From assembly GCA_900239685.1 (NCBI GenBank), contig OENT01000200.1, positions 90,921 through 154,920 on the forward strand: DNA of 64,000 nucleotides, read 5' to 3'. Both the position numbers and the translations under genes were made by a program. The notes under the pieces are model-generated. The model was not told the DNA's origin and did no database searches. It worked only from the letters and a program-made list of their open reading frames with translations. Origin of the DNA: Rotaria macrura (taxonomy: Eukaryota; Rotifera; Eurotatoria; Philodinida; Philodinidae). Each line of letters begins with the position of its first letter. Positions within the stretch are counted from its first letter, which is position 1. Shown here piece after piece: positions 50,981-63,617 of this stretch.

Positions 50981-53493
50981 GAATTTCACATATTTTTATA
51001 CTGAATTTCTTTTCGTCGTATTAGATAATGAGCATTGAAATCAAAAACTATCAACGCAAAAAAGAAACGTAATTGCCCTAATATGACCCCCAAATAAGAT
51101 GCGAAGAATCTGTATTAATCATCATTTGACTATTAGTAGAGCAGTCATCCAGTGCTTTCATCAAACGTAGAAGTCATTTTTCTTTCAACTTTTAAAAATG
51201 TTTCTACAGCAACTGTTTCTTTCAGTTGGAAGGGAATGCAGAAATATTCTTAGAATAGTGAACTGCGTAAATAGAAAATTGTGACACACCAACAGTCACA
51301 CTCCCGTTTTGGCATTCTGTCAATGACTATGTAAATTGAATATTGATTGATTTCGTACAAATTCTCGTCGCAATAGAGATGCATTCGTAGTTCTTAGATT
51401 TCCGATGCAGCATTATAGTCCTAAGTGAGCAAGTCCAGTGTTTTATGATTGATGTTCTTTTTTATTTTGATTCGTTGGCATATTACACAAAAAAACAACG
51501 AATCAAGAAATAAATAGAACAAAATAAAATTCCATCTAGTTAATACAACTGCGGTTTCAGACGCAGTAAGCACTTCACAATCATAGCAGAAAAGAAACAA
51601 AATTTGAGTTATGTAACAATACTGACATGTTAACGGAATTAGAAAATTAAAAAAAATGGGAAATCATGAAGAGAATTATTCATATTCGAAATATATTATC
51701 TTACTATAATTCATTTTTCTCATAATTATCGTTACTAATCAATCATAATGTGCCAACACCTAAGGCTACTTATTTTTATTCAATCTTTTATTTGTAAAAT
51801 GCAACTATTAATGAATTAATAAATGTATCTTTTCTATCGAATACGGTAACTTTTTGGATGTTCTCCTGCAATTCATAAAAGTTCTCATTCATTAATTTAT
51901 TGAAAATATCATAGGTGCAGCTTGTAACTAGTGCTAAGTAATTCAACTGTTAAATAAAAAAGCTTCTGGTCCAAGCCAATGTTAGAAGTAATCATTGCAT
52001 AAAATGACGCTATTTTCTCTAAAGGTGATGTAGATGCAAGAAGAACGGTGCTACCTCATGATGAATATCGCCGAAGTGATGTTCTCTTGAAAAATGTGAT
52101 TTATTATCAATGATCTAAATATTCGATTTCAAACCATGACCAAACGAATACAAGACTAATCTTACAGTATCGGCGAATTACAGGTGAGTGAATAGCACTG
52201 GTTATTTCAGCAAACAGGATTATAATGAGTGAACAGCCAGGAAGAATATTCTTCTGAAACTAAGGAAACTTCAATGAAAACAATTGTAAACTATCATCTT
52301 CTTCCATGAAAACCAACGAAGCGAGCATGAAGTCGAAGAAAATGAACAAAAACATGAGTGAGCTACAACCACTGTATCTAGGAGATACATGATCATGGTG
52401 ACTTGCTTTCTTAGCAGTCTGCCGTACTTTCTATCTTCTTCTCTGACAATATCTTCTGGCCCCTACTTCCTATTTATAAGGTTCGTCATTTTCCATTTGT
52501 GTCTTATCTTTCATTGAATCACATTCTCATTGCTATAGAGACAATATATGTGTACGCACGTTTTCCATCCTCTTTCGTTGAATAGATATGCAAAACAAAT
52601 ATTTGTAGTATGAGTTTCATGACTATACTTTCAACAACCTTTCATTCTTCAAAGTTGAACTCTGGTGATAATAGTGTTTCAGGTGGAAAAAATTAAATGC
52701 AATCAATAACGATGCAACTATAATTGTGTGTACATGAAGACCACATAGCCGTAGGAGTTGTGAATGAATGTATTCAAAACCAAAATTACTAAACACAACA
52801 AAACAAAAGAAGACATACAATTTTCAAAATGTGAATATGTCAAGCTTAATTAACATTTGATACATTTGTTCGTTAGGTTCTCATTACAGCATGCTTTACT
52901 GTCACAACATCGATCATTGACAGAGACACTATGTAGTATCTCTTATCAAGTCCATGTGCAAATTCGAGCAGGTCACATCGAAAGTGACAGATTACACAAT
53001 AATATAGAAATTTGAAGAAGTGTCCTAAAAGCGAGATAAAATACAGTTCAGATAATTAGATTCGTGTACTTTGAGATCCATCTGATGATTATGATAAGGT
53101 CCTGTACTAATCGAGCATGTATTCATTTCAATATTTAAGTAGGGAATTCATTCTCAAGTAAAGCCACGAAAGCTTTTGATTACTTTTAACAACGTAATTC
53201 AATATTATCAACAGCAACACAATTTCAAGGATAATTTTACTGATATATCTCCGGCACCAGACAAGCTTGAAATGTTGACAGTGCCCGGTGTGCATACGTC
53301 GGACACGTTAAATCCCTTCTATAAATACTTATTTGCCTCACTGGATTTCTGGAATTCCATCTAAACGAATGACTTCTGTTTCGTTGTTAGCGCTTCATTT
53401 TAGTCAGAGCCAGTTTTCAGAACTATTGTAGAGCCACTTGATTGAATAGCATAGCTTCGATAATTGACATCATACATAAACATACACCGGTGC

Positions 53494-53772
53494 TTGATGT
53501 AAAAAACGTGACAACGGTGACGACACATTGATCAATAATATCCTTGAGATATTGGTTTGTTACTAAAAAAAGAAAACATGAACTTGAATGCTCCGTGGCA
53601 TCATGTGTATTCTATTCTGGTGTTGAATAAAAATATCTGCTGGCATCTGGCACGAATAACTATTCATAGATAGAACGTCGGCAGCATCTGTTTGTTCTAT
53701 TCTTCTCTTGTTCAAGGTCACGCATGATCATAATAGAAATAACTGTACAATATCAATCTATCTTTAGAAATA
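53494..53772 (+). repeat. Dispersed repeat, copy 1 (about 280 bases)
   Basis: Begins TTGATGTAAAAAACGTGAC and ends near CAATCTATCTTTAG-AATAT. Nearly identical to copy 2 (56957-57236) over its whole length, with scattered single-base differences (such as GAATAAA/GAGTAAA and GGCAGCATC/GGCATCATC), and to copy 3 over its central 180 bases. Contains the small perfect inverted repeat AATATC-CTTGA-GATATT. No terminal inverted repeats or target-site duplication that I can see, and no coding frame. A non-autonomous mobile element is the likeliest reading. Confidence 0.85.
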
Positions 53773-56700
53773 TCTATACAAACTGTTGAAATTTCTCTCT
53801 CAGCTATGTTGAATCAAGAGTTGTAATTGAAATTTCTATCAATGTTGATAGTTGGGCGTACCTACTTCTCCAAGAAAGAGGTATCAGCATCCTCACAAGC
53901 AGAATTCAAGCGAAACGTGTCTTACACATTTATTATTACTTACATCTTCAATCTCTTCAAATTGACAACATTCACTTATCAATTATGTTGATACCTGTCG
54001 AATCTGAAACATCATGCTGATGATACAATCGATTTTTGTTTCATTTTATAATTTCTTACTTGCAATCATCCTTGTATTAGAATAAAAATTCTAATTTTCT
54101 TAGCATAAATGTGACTCCTATCAAATTCAACGCAGCTTATCATATTTGAAACAGACTTGTGCACGTCTAATTTTTGTTCAAAGACAGTTGCTATATATTT
54201 ATTTTCGCTATTGAACTTCTTATTCAATTCATGAGTTAGTAAGTTATCTCCAAGAAAAATTTTCATTTGAATGCTATCAATACACGATTCATGAATTTCT
54301 TATCTTGTGTACAGCTAATTTATCAAGTCAGTTTAAAAGTATATCTTCATAGCCAGTGTCGTTTTTATAATGCTGATGTTTCTAACATGAATATTCGTCA
54401 TAAACTCACCAAAAGTCGAAAGATAAGGTATGCATTAAATCATTCATGTTTACCTTATGACGTATAAATGAACCATGTACGAACTTAATATCAGGTTCAG
54501 AAAATATGATCCAAATCTAATGAAATAATGGTTCGTTTTTTATCTTGTATAGGGAAAATACGAGCACGAATATGGTACTACATTATTGTGTTCTGTATTA
54601 TAGCATTTACTGTTCGTTTAGGTGCTACTTTAGATGACAAATGTTGGTAGACGACCAAGTTCTAGCAAAAATATGGATAGCCCTAATTGTTGATTTCTGT
54701 ACTTCTCTTTTCGAATAAACATCTGCCACTTAACAAGAGCGTACCGGAACTTATTTTTTCAGTCCTGATCCAGCCTTTGAGAATCGATTATCATTACTTT
54801 ATGATGGTTTTATTTGACAAAACCCACATTTGAAGCTACACTCTCACCTGTGTACCCTCATCTCTACTCAAATATTCATTCAGAACGATGTATTAAAAAG
54901 CCCATCTATACAAAGAGCCCTATGATATTTATTTCGAAACACTCGAAGTCTTTTTCGAAGATCTAAATAAATCTCGATACATTAATTTGTTGATATCCAC
55001 TAATATTTGAAGCTTGTTATCATTGAGCAAGTCACTTCAATTTATTTTACTAATGGAAATGGACATAATTTGACTCTTTTAAGTCCGTATTTTCACGTTG
55101 ATATGTATCCCTTGATATTTATTATCTCTCCGCTTTTTCTTATCCAATTCACTAATATCTCGATGCGCATAGCTAAACTGCACAATGCAAAACATTAGAT
55201 TTTTCGGACATAATATCATCACATCCTTTTTAGCTTCTCAAGATGAGAGAGAGATAGAGAGATGAAAGAGAACGAACAAGACTTGTTCGATCAAAAGGAA
55301 AACAACGAAAGTATAGAAGAGAAACAAAGTATACACTACAGAACGTCTAACAGAACGAATAAAAATAAACAAAACACAAAATGTATTATGGTATATCATT
55401 CGTACCATAGCAGACTCGAAAATAATTTTTTGTTCAAACATTTTAGATTATTTAAGATAGATTCTTTCTTTTTGAAGAAAAATTTGAGATGAAGATAGTA
55501 CCAAGTAATGAGTACTGATTGTTATAACAAATACATAGAAAAAGCCAATTCAAATAATGTCAATAATTGTCATTAAAAAAAGCAATAAAATGTCTCAAAT
55601 AATGTTCATTTTCTTCATGCATAATATACTATCAGTTCTAAAACTGTCAATATGTCTCATCCATATCTAAATCCGAGTGGCATCATTTCAAAAATCATTT
55701 TACACTGTTGAAGTCTGACAGAATTCAATGTAAAACTCTGACCGAGGTTTAATCTCGGCATCAAATACTGATTAATAGACAAAAATCGAATCTGATTCAA
55801 TCGGTGGATCCTAAACTGTTCTGTGAATCAGAATTCCATTGAACTTCGTCGGCTAGTCAGATTCCATCAGATCCCTTCAATGTACTATCGGATTCATTCA
55901 CTTCTAAGAACGATTTAATCCATAATGAGTATTCTTTTTCATGATAAACGTCAACATTATTGAAATCACTACAAAGCCATGAATGAAACGTATTCTGACT
56001 ATTCGGATTGTTTTATACCATGTCATTGAATAAAACTGAGCAGCTAATACCTCTATAACGTAGGATTTCCAGTAAACAGAAGAAAAACTTTGAAGTCTAC
56101 AACAATTTAAACAGTAAATTCTTATTGTAATTTCATTGTATAAATGTATATTTGAAAAAGAAATGTTTTAACATAATAAACGTGACATTGAAATGACGTA
56201 CAATTCTGCTACTATGCCAGAATTCTGTGTATTGTTTACTATAAAAACTAAATTCCAAGCAGATTTTCTATTTCAATAGAATCATAACTACATACGTGAT
56301 TTATGACAAGATGAAACAAAATTTCGATTGATGATCAGAATTCCAATTAATATTATAATATGAAAATTAAATTTTCTGCAGAGTTCTGTTTTAAATCGAG
56401 GAATAACTATGCATAATACAAATCAACATGAAAAAACGCTCTAGTAAGATAGTTGAATTCTCTCTTAAATTATCTATTATCAAATTTCTACGCATTATTT
56501 TCATTTCGGAGAAAAGATAACTCCATCTTAAAAACGTAACTTAGATAATTTTTAAAAAATTAGCGAAATTCTTGAATTCTACTATTGCTACTTTTTCAAG
56601 ATGATACTTTGTCATGTAACACATAACTCTAAATGCATTAGTCTATTTTTAGAAACATTTTTAACGTGGTCAAAGTTCTTTTCAATATGCTTATTAAGGA

Positions 56701-56956
56701 GAACTCCAGTTAAAACTTCTGTCAATACTAATGGCTAAGCTAGTCTAGTGCCCTACGAAAGCTGGTTTTTACTTGACATTGCATCTCCCTTTCCTCAGTG
56801 AAGCCAAACTATAACCTGTTTCATAAAAGCACAAAATTGACCGTTGCTTAAAGGGGTGCCACGTATATACTGCTAACGATTCGAATCGAAAATTATTTCG
56901 TTGCAAAGTATAATTGCTAAAATTTTAATCAGATGCAAAAATCTACGAAAAATTAA

Positions 56957-57236
56957 TTGATGTAAAAAACGTGACAACGGTGACGACACATTGATCAATA
57001 ATATCCTTGAGATATTGGTTTGTTACTAAAAAAAGAAAACATGAACTTGAATGCTCCGTGGCATCATGTGTATTCTATTCTGGTGTTGAGTAAAAATATC
57101 TGCTGGCATCTGGCACGAATAACTATTCATAGATAGAACGTCGGCATCATCTGTTTGTTCTATTCTTCTCTTGTTCAAGGTCATGAATGATCATGACAGA
57201 AACAACTGTACAATATCAATCCATCTTTAGTAATAT
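56957..57236 (+). repeat. Dispersed repeat, copy 2 (about 280 bases)
   Basis: Same orientation as copy 1 and the same two ends; it lies 3.2 kb downstream of copy 1. Both copies start at the same TTGATGT and fade at the same AATAT after CTTTAG, which suggests these are the real element borders and not random breakpoints. Confidence 0.85.
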
Positions 57237-57484
57237 TTGTTAAGTGTTCAAAATTTTCTCAGACGCATGGAACAGATTTCGGTAATTGTGGACATTCGCA
57301 GAAGGTTCATGATAGATTTATTTTCAAAGTCCAACTTGCTTCGTAAAATGTGATGTAGGTGTTCAGAGCTGCTGTATGTCATATTTGTTTACGTGTTCAA
57401 TTGATTGGTGAGCGACATTTTAATAGAATGCTCAGTTTAAATAATTTAGCAGACGTAAACGCATTGAAAATTATTGTGAACGAA

Positions 57485-57672
57485 GAGATAACGATGACGA
57501 CACATTGATCAATAATATCCTTGAGATATTGGTTTGTTACTAAAAAAAGAAAACATGAACTTGAATGCTCCGTGGCATCATGTGTATTCTATTCTGGTGT
57601 TGAATAAAAATATCTGCTGGCATCTGGCACGAATAACTATTCATAGATAGAACTTCGGCATCATCTGTTTGT
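57485..57672 (+). repeat. Dispersed repeat, copy 3, truncated (about 185 bases)
   Basis: Starts within GATAACGATGACGACAC (equivalent to GACAACGGTGACGACAC of the full copies) and stops at CATCTGTTTGTG, so it lacks about 95 bases at the right end and the first few at the left. Only about 250 bases separate it from copy 2, and it ends 90 bases before the TATA-like element of the next gene. Confidence 0.82.
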
Positions 57673-57760
57673 GTAATTTTTGTTTATTTTAGGGTTAAGA
57701 TTTATCGTAGCATAAGGGCTCATTGTTTTCTGTTTTCAAGCTGCTGCAGCTTTCGAGCTC

Positions 57761-57767
57761 TATATAA
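57761..57767 (+). promoter_or_regulatory. TATA-like element before the signal-peptide exon
   Basis: TATATAA, 75 bases upstream of the ATG at 57842, in a locally GC-richer flank (CTGCTGCAGC and GAGCTC just before it). Position fits a core promoter with a start site near 57795. In an AT-rich genome such a match can be chance. Confidence 0.35.
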
Positions 57768-57841
57768 TCTATCGGAAGGGAACCATGAGATACATTTTCC
57801 AACGATTTCAATCTACAGAAATCGAAGCTGTGGTTTGAGCA

Positions 57842-57926
57842 ATGGTTTCTTTCAATCGCTTTCATAATGCATGGTTTCCAATTCTGCTTTTCATCATTCA
57901 GGTCTTCCTTGGTGAAGCTGCAACAA
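57842..57926 (+). CDS. Signal-peptide exon, probable first exon of a secreted EGF-repeat protein
   Basis: ATG opens a frame of 28 codons: a polar/basic start, then a strongly hydrophobic run (PILLFIIQVFLG) and small residues EAAT, ending at a strong donor GTAAGT after the first base of a codon (phase 1). This is what a secreted protein's first exon looks like. The EGF exons from 63618 all begin and end in phase 1, so a direct join is in frame and would put the first EGF cysteine just after the cleavage site. No other exon with a matching fold was seen between them, which would make the intron about 5.7 kb. The link is inference. Confidence 0.5.
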
Positions 57927-60070
57927 GTAAGTTCACGGTTCGATTGAGTTAGAATTAAAAAACCTGACTGGACAATAATAATCTGAAATTAAACAGCAGG
58001 TATGAGTTCGACTTTGGACAATGGTATATCACCTGTCATCTGTCGCATCTTCAGGTAGATTTCGAAATCAAATTTCTCCTCACAGTGTACTTGGTAGTCA
58101 TCTTTTTTCTTAGAAAAACGACTTCATTTTTACAGTTGTGTCCAGAAACAGATATTTTCTCATTTACTATCAAGTTTTAAGTATTTCTGATTCAGAACTT
58201 TTCTTTTCACATTAAAGAGTGTCTTTACTCATTCGAATTACTTTTCCGAGTGTCTCTAAACTTTTTTCCACAAAACATAGTTCAAAATATTGCAACTTAT
58301 CCTATTACTTAGTTCTGATGTCTATGAATTACTTTTATAAAATAAATAATAATCACAACAGCTCAGAATTGCAGGTCATTTTTGAAAACTTTGCGTTCAG
58401 TTACGTGATGTACTCTATGTTATCCAACTTATTGTAGCTGAAGTGATTGACTGTTTTTTTTTCGGTAGTGTTTCGTTGTTCAATATTGATGGTAGAAGTG
58501 AATACTTAATGCGAATTTTTCTCAACAAAAGCCAATATTTTCTATGAACTTTTCCTTATTGCTGCAGGTTACTATTATTTAAAACAAATTTTTCAAATTC
58601 TCATAAAACGGTCCGACATATAGCCAAGCAATCAGGCGTTCTGCTCTGTTGAACATGGATATAGATTCTGATCAATGTTTCTTGGTTTTTGTGAAGAGCT
58701 CATTGTATCTCTTTTAGTAAATTTTACCGACTCTAATTATATTAGTAAATACGAAAGTTCATGACAAAATTAAGTAACAGAAACAGATTACTTTTGTGAA
58801 TGTCTAATAGTGACTTTACAATGAAGTGTAACGAAAAGATCCTATTCTACATTTTTAACTTAATTTACTTTCTCGTCGGATCATGTCATAAATGTGTTAC
58901 AAAACTTGTCAGGGATACAAGAATTATAAATTGAGAGTAGCTCCATGTATAAAATAAGTTGCAACAACAAGAAATAGTTTGAAATTAGAAAAAGAAGAAA
59001 AACGTTTTCTATTAAGCGTATGCGAGTGGCAATACAGTCGAAAATCTAATTTTCTGATAACTCGTTTTAATTATACAGTTAGTTTTATACAGCCGTCAAC
59101 CAGAGATGTAGCTACCCCTGTTTCACTTTAACCTATAATAATTTCCGGTCACGTAAATAGCTGCTATTTATGCTGAGTTTCAAGATTTTAAATGAATCAG
59201 AAACATGGCTGTTTGAAATTTTGTCATCATCTGAGTATTTCTTGAGCGAACACTTGATAATCCCCCATCGATTCATTTGAATAAAAGGCTACTAAAATAT
59301 TGTTAACAACTGATGAGTTGGTCTATGATTTGATTCATGCGATCTTTGCCTATCACAGCCATTTAAGAGAAATTCCGACAGTGTTCATACATGGGAAAGA
59401 ATGAAATGGTCGACTCTTTAACTGAAAGGAGCCAACCTCTGAAAAACTTACTTATGCACTTCATTTAGTGAACTTTTTGAGCTTGGTACGGTTATTCACT
59501 CTAGATTCGTTTTTAATCATGTGAAAAGTAAACTTCATCTAAGCAAAATAAAAGTATCATTCATCAAAGTGAAGATTAAACCAACTTGATTCTCTTGTGG
59601 TTCTTTGAAATACATTTTTAGCAGAATTTTCGTTATAAGAAGAATATTGAACCAAATGTGGGCGTGTTGTTGAATACGTGAGTGTAACAGTATAAGAATG
59701 TGTGAGTAGATGTACAGGTTTCAGTGGAAACATACTTGGGATTATTTCCATATAGTTAGTCGTTCAGTTGTTAATGTTTACACGTGTATATTCACATAAA
59801 TAGTTTATCTTCAAACTGGCATTCTCAGTCACTTATTGATTTACACCGTACCAAACACAAGAGCAGAGATGCAACATGATCTAATGAAAAGCTTTTTCCT
59901 GTCGAAGTTTTCAAAATATGCAGTCCTACACTTATTTCCACAAGGCAAGCTGTATTTCTGCAACATATTTATGATTTCTCATCATTGTCACAAACATACG
60001 CTATTCTAGTAGAGCATTTTCATATGATGTGCTATCAGAGTTTCCGCGGACACTCAATCAAATACCGATT

Positions 60071-60277
60071 GGAGGTATAGTAATTGTAGTAAGTATAGGA
60101 GATGTAGGGGACATAGGGTGTACAGCTAGTATAGGTGGATCATGGGAGGGGTGTGGTAGTTATTGGAGTTGTAGGAGATATAGCGAAATATGAGGAGATA
60201 GACGCAGATATGAGTAGATGTAGGGAGATATATGGTGATACAACGAAATATGAGGAGTTATAAGGCGATAGGGCGTG
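60071..60277 (+). repeat. Degenerate purine-rich minisatellite (GGAGATATAG-like)
   Basis: About 200 bases in which GGAGAT, TGTAGG, ATAGG and ATGAGGAGA recur at roughly 8-20 base spacing with almost no C on the plus strand. The same unit in the opposite orientation forms the clean array at 61656-61691. It looks like an old expanded tandem repeat. Confidence 0.55.
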
Positions 60278-60682
60278 ACGTGTCAATTAATCCGAAGAAT
60301 ATACGATTAAACATCTCAAGAATTGGATTACACAATTCAGCATCACCATAAATTCTGAATCCTAAGCACTACTAAATTATCAGCTATCCATCATCTTGAC
60401 ATTTAGGCGAACACTTACGTTAAAATCTACTACACTTTGATTTATCCTATCTCCCACAATCAACATAGGCTTCCACGATCAATCAGTTGAAACCGCGAAT
60501 ATGAGCATCATTATAAGGGGACATCACAATTCGCTACAAAATCTATCGCGAACTCGTCAATGCATAACAAAAGAAACATTTCGCTAAACACAACCACTTG
60601 AGTTCGTTCATACGTATAAGGAGTTTCGCCAGACTCGGATACTGTGAAAGGCAGAAGGACTCGTCTCCACTAAAACGCGTCT

Positions 60683-60705
60683 CTCTGATCTCACTGAGGT
60701 CAGAG
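60683..60705. repeat. Near-perfect 23-base palindrome
   Basis: CTCTGA-CTCA / TGAG-TCAGAG arms around a single central base, with one mismatched pair (positions 7 and 17). Sits in the less AT-rich island at 60540-60940. Could be a dimeric protein-binding site or a hairpin; nothing else identifies it. Confidence 0.5.
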
Positions 60706-61655
60706 GATGAATCTTTGGGTATTTTGGAATCTGCTTTTGCCTTTCCCACTAATGGGCACAATATTTTTCAGTTAAGCTGCTTGCTGTTCTTGTTGTTATT
60801 TTTGGAAAAATTGGCCTTGGCAGTGACCAGATGTCGGTATGCATGCTGCTTCAGAGTTCACATATCATACTCGCGTATCGGCTGCGTCTGCTATTATAGG
60901 ATAATAGAAATGTTGTTATTCGAAGAAAACAATGAGTAGTCACCGTTTGTATGTCTTTGTTGCCGTGACCAAACTTCGGGGTAATGTTTTTTTAACGATC
61001 CTCAAACTTCAGTGAAGTTTATGAGCTGATACGGAGGTTTACAGTTGCATATATGAGCGGTTCACAATCAAAATGACAGAACTATTATATAACACTGTAG
61101 ATTAGGCCGTCTTGAAATGGCTATGCAATCAAATCGGTTCATTTTATGCTTTACATAGTCAGAAACCTGAGGAGGTTTCCAATGCATTCGTTTTTGTAAG
61201 TCGCATTTTGGTTCTAAAAGCATTGATCAAACTCCATAACATCAATAGGTAATTATCGGATTTTCGATCAAAAATCAGCAAACGTATGAGAATATGTCGT
61301 AAAATGTTAGATGAAAGAATCCTGAGCGGGACCAATATACAAACATTTTACACCGAGTTCTGGCGGGACCTAAACCGGGGTTCAAACCAATTCGTAGATA
61401 TCTTGGAATAAGCCCAGTATCGAGTAATATGTAGATCTGCAACTGAATTGAGAAAAGGCTGACGAAATCAGTGTTCTTTCATGCGTGTGAAGAGTACAGA
61501 AAACGATATTCCTCTAGAAATGAGATTGTTTTCATAATTTTGAATGCTAATGAACACATGTGTTTGAACGACAAGGATTAAAGCACTTCACATTTCAAGG
61601 GATATATTGGTCCTATGCCAATGATATGTTTTTATATCTCTTGGTGCCTGTCTGT

Positions 61656-61691
61656 ATCTCCAATATCTTCAATATCTCCAATATCTCCAAT
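61656..61691. repeat. Four tandem 9-base units (ATCTCCAAT)
   Basis: Units at 61656, 61665, 61674 and 61683; the second has one substitution (ATCTTCAAT). The next nine bases (ATCTACTGC) are a partial fifth. The reverse complement ATTGGAGAT is related to the purine-rich array at 60071-60277. Confidence 0.75.
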
Positions 61692-62385
61692 ATCTACTGC
61701 ATCTAGTATGTCTCCCCCGCCAGTGTTTAATGGAGGTTGCGTGAGAACTCTAGTGAAGCATCACACTAGCATGCTGAACATCCCAAGGATTCTTTCTTTT
61801 AGCCTCTTGATTCTTCTACTTTGAGGGAAGAGAAATCAACTCTAATTTTTCAAGAGAATCGTTTCGAGAAAAAGCCAATGATGAAAATCGTTTGATACAT
61901 TATTAGCATCATGTATCATGTCTTTTTTCATATTGGGAACATTGCAAAAGTGAGACACAATCGAAAACTAAGCAATCAGAACTATAATAGTGAATATAGC
62001 TTATAGATATACAGGATTAAACACCAGTGATATTTAGACCTATTATAGACAAAAGCGACAATAATCCTCGATGCGTAGGAGTGTACAAAATGATGAAAGT
62101 GGAGAAATCATCGTATGATAGTTTCAATGAAAATCAGAGATAAGTCCCAAGCAGATAATAATTTGAAAACACGCACTAAAGCGCACCAACACGATCAGCG
62201 ATTGTGATGCATTCATGCTGATTAAAAAAATCAAGAAACTCTGTTTTTTCCGAAAAACTTTCACCTTCAGAGTGAAAAAAATCTAAATGTTCAAAATTAG
62301 ACCATTAAAGCCATTTTCCGCAAATTTCGAAATAAGACCGGAATACAGGTACGTCAAACCGTTCTATTTTTTGAGTTTTCCGAAT

Positions 62386-62406
62386 TTCTCACTATGAAAG
62401 TGAGAA
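62386..62406. repeat. Hairpin-forming inverted repeat
   Basis: TTCTCAC and GTGAGAA separated by seven bases. A sister structure, TTTCAC and GTGAAA with a seven-base loop, lies at 62259-62277. Both follow a CCGAAAAA or CCGAATT lead and resemble a third, unpaired version near 62950-62990. Confidence 0.5.
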
Positions 62407-63617
62407 TTTTGTGCGAAAACGCTTTTCTGCAACTTTTAATCTGCGTGAACTGATCACAATCGTTGTCTCTCTTTTTTACGTTTAAATGCGTGTTTACAAA
62501 TTGTTATCTTATTGGATAATGACCTTGCTTATTATAGAATCCAATAGATAAGCTGCAGCGATGTTGTGGAACAAATTCACACCCATGATACGAGTATAAT
62601 GAAAATAGAAATGCGTCGGACTCCATGGACATCTGAAGGGCTTCTCTATTTTCTAGCAGTTTCGTGAAAGCTGAAGAAAGAGCTATTCATCTGAATAACA
62701 TTTACTTTGTCCTTCATTTCTACCTACTTTTTCTTAAACGACATGATAAACTATACATGTTAGATTCTACAATCGAATTTTATAGTATTGAAACACGCTC
62801 GAACTTTGACGATGGAATCCAAAGCATTTCAAGTTAAATCTAAAAGCTTTGATATCTATATTTGTACGAGAAAGACGATACTAAATTTATCCCTATCAGA
62901 ATTTCACTAACATACACCTCGGCAGCGAACTACGTTAAAACAAAACCATTTCGAAAAACGCATTTTTCCAAAAATTTCTGACTTTCAGAGGGTTAAAACG
63001 GCTAAAACACAAGTTAACGACTGCTAAACTGCACTGTTTTTAAACTACAGAATAAATACACTTTTCAAACACTAAAAACCATGGTTTGACCGTGATTTTA
63101 ACCATCAAAAATTACAATTTCACTCGAAAGCGTACTTTTCACATTTTTTAAATGACCCTAAACGATTTAAAATCCAAATCGCGTCTTGAGTGTTCAAACA
63201 TCCTTTCCCAAAGTTTTATCCGATTGGGCGGTGCCATTCTGTTCGCAACCTCTTAGTCATGCTATACTGACCACATAAAAAAATAACCATGATACAAATC
63301 ATCGCCAGAAATACACTATCAAAAAATATTATTGAAATCCACCTAAAATCATATTTAGTCCGTCAGACTCCATTGAAAAACTATTCATGCCATGAGAGTT
63401 CTTCTTCATAAAAGCACATATGCTGAAAACAAAGATTTATTGGAATTTCAACCATCCTATTCCTAACCAATTTTCATTTTCAAAAACAGTGAGAGATAAA
63501 AACCGAAGACCTCCGAAAACGAAACCAATAAGAATAACAGAATTGAACTCGACAAACAACGAACACAAAACTTTTCATTGCATTTTTTCCAGAACATAAA
63601 AACATTGAAAAATTTAG

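Larger units (their letters stand above)
50981..57841. other. Gene-poor region, 6.9 kb, with a dispersed repeat
   Basis: Upstream of the arginine deiminase gene and of the signal-peptide exon at 57842. It holds three copies of one repeat (listed separately) and a GA-rich run at 55245-55265. A short frame at 54553-54651 encodes a hydrophobic stretch after an acceptor-like TATAG but ends at once; I could not connect it to anything. No gene supported. Confidence 0.5.
57927..63617. other. Presumed long intron or intergenic DNA, 5.7 kb, with decayed repeats
   Basis: Carries the purine-rich degenerate repeat at 60071-60277, a 9-base tandem repeat at 61656-61691, a near-perfect 23-base palindrome at 60683-60705 and two small hairpins near 62260 and 62386-62406. 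Around 60540-60940 both strands have open frames (72 and 113 codons) without any family signature, and the sequence is less AT-rich than its surroundings. No exon could be supported. Confidence 0.4.

Noticed and set aside
53176-53364. 62-codon frame just before repeat copy 1
   Set aside because: No similarity recognised and no codon or splice support; not linked to the repeat, whose other copies lack it.
54553-54651. Short frame after TATAG encoding a hydrophobic, TM-like segment
   Set aside because: Ends in a stop after about 30 codons, no donor or downstream exon fits, and no homology recognised. Could be a fragment of a dead gene, but evidence is too thin.
60543-60939. Overlapping 72- and 113-codon frames on both strands
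   Set aside because: They lie in a less AT-rich island where stops are rarer on both strands; neither has domain features or splice context.
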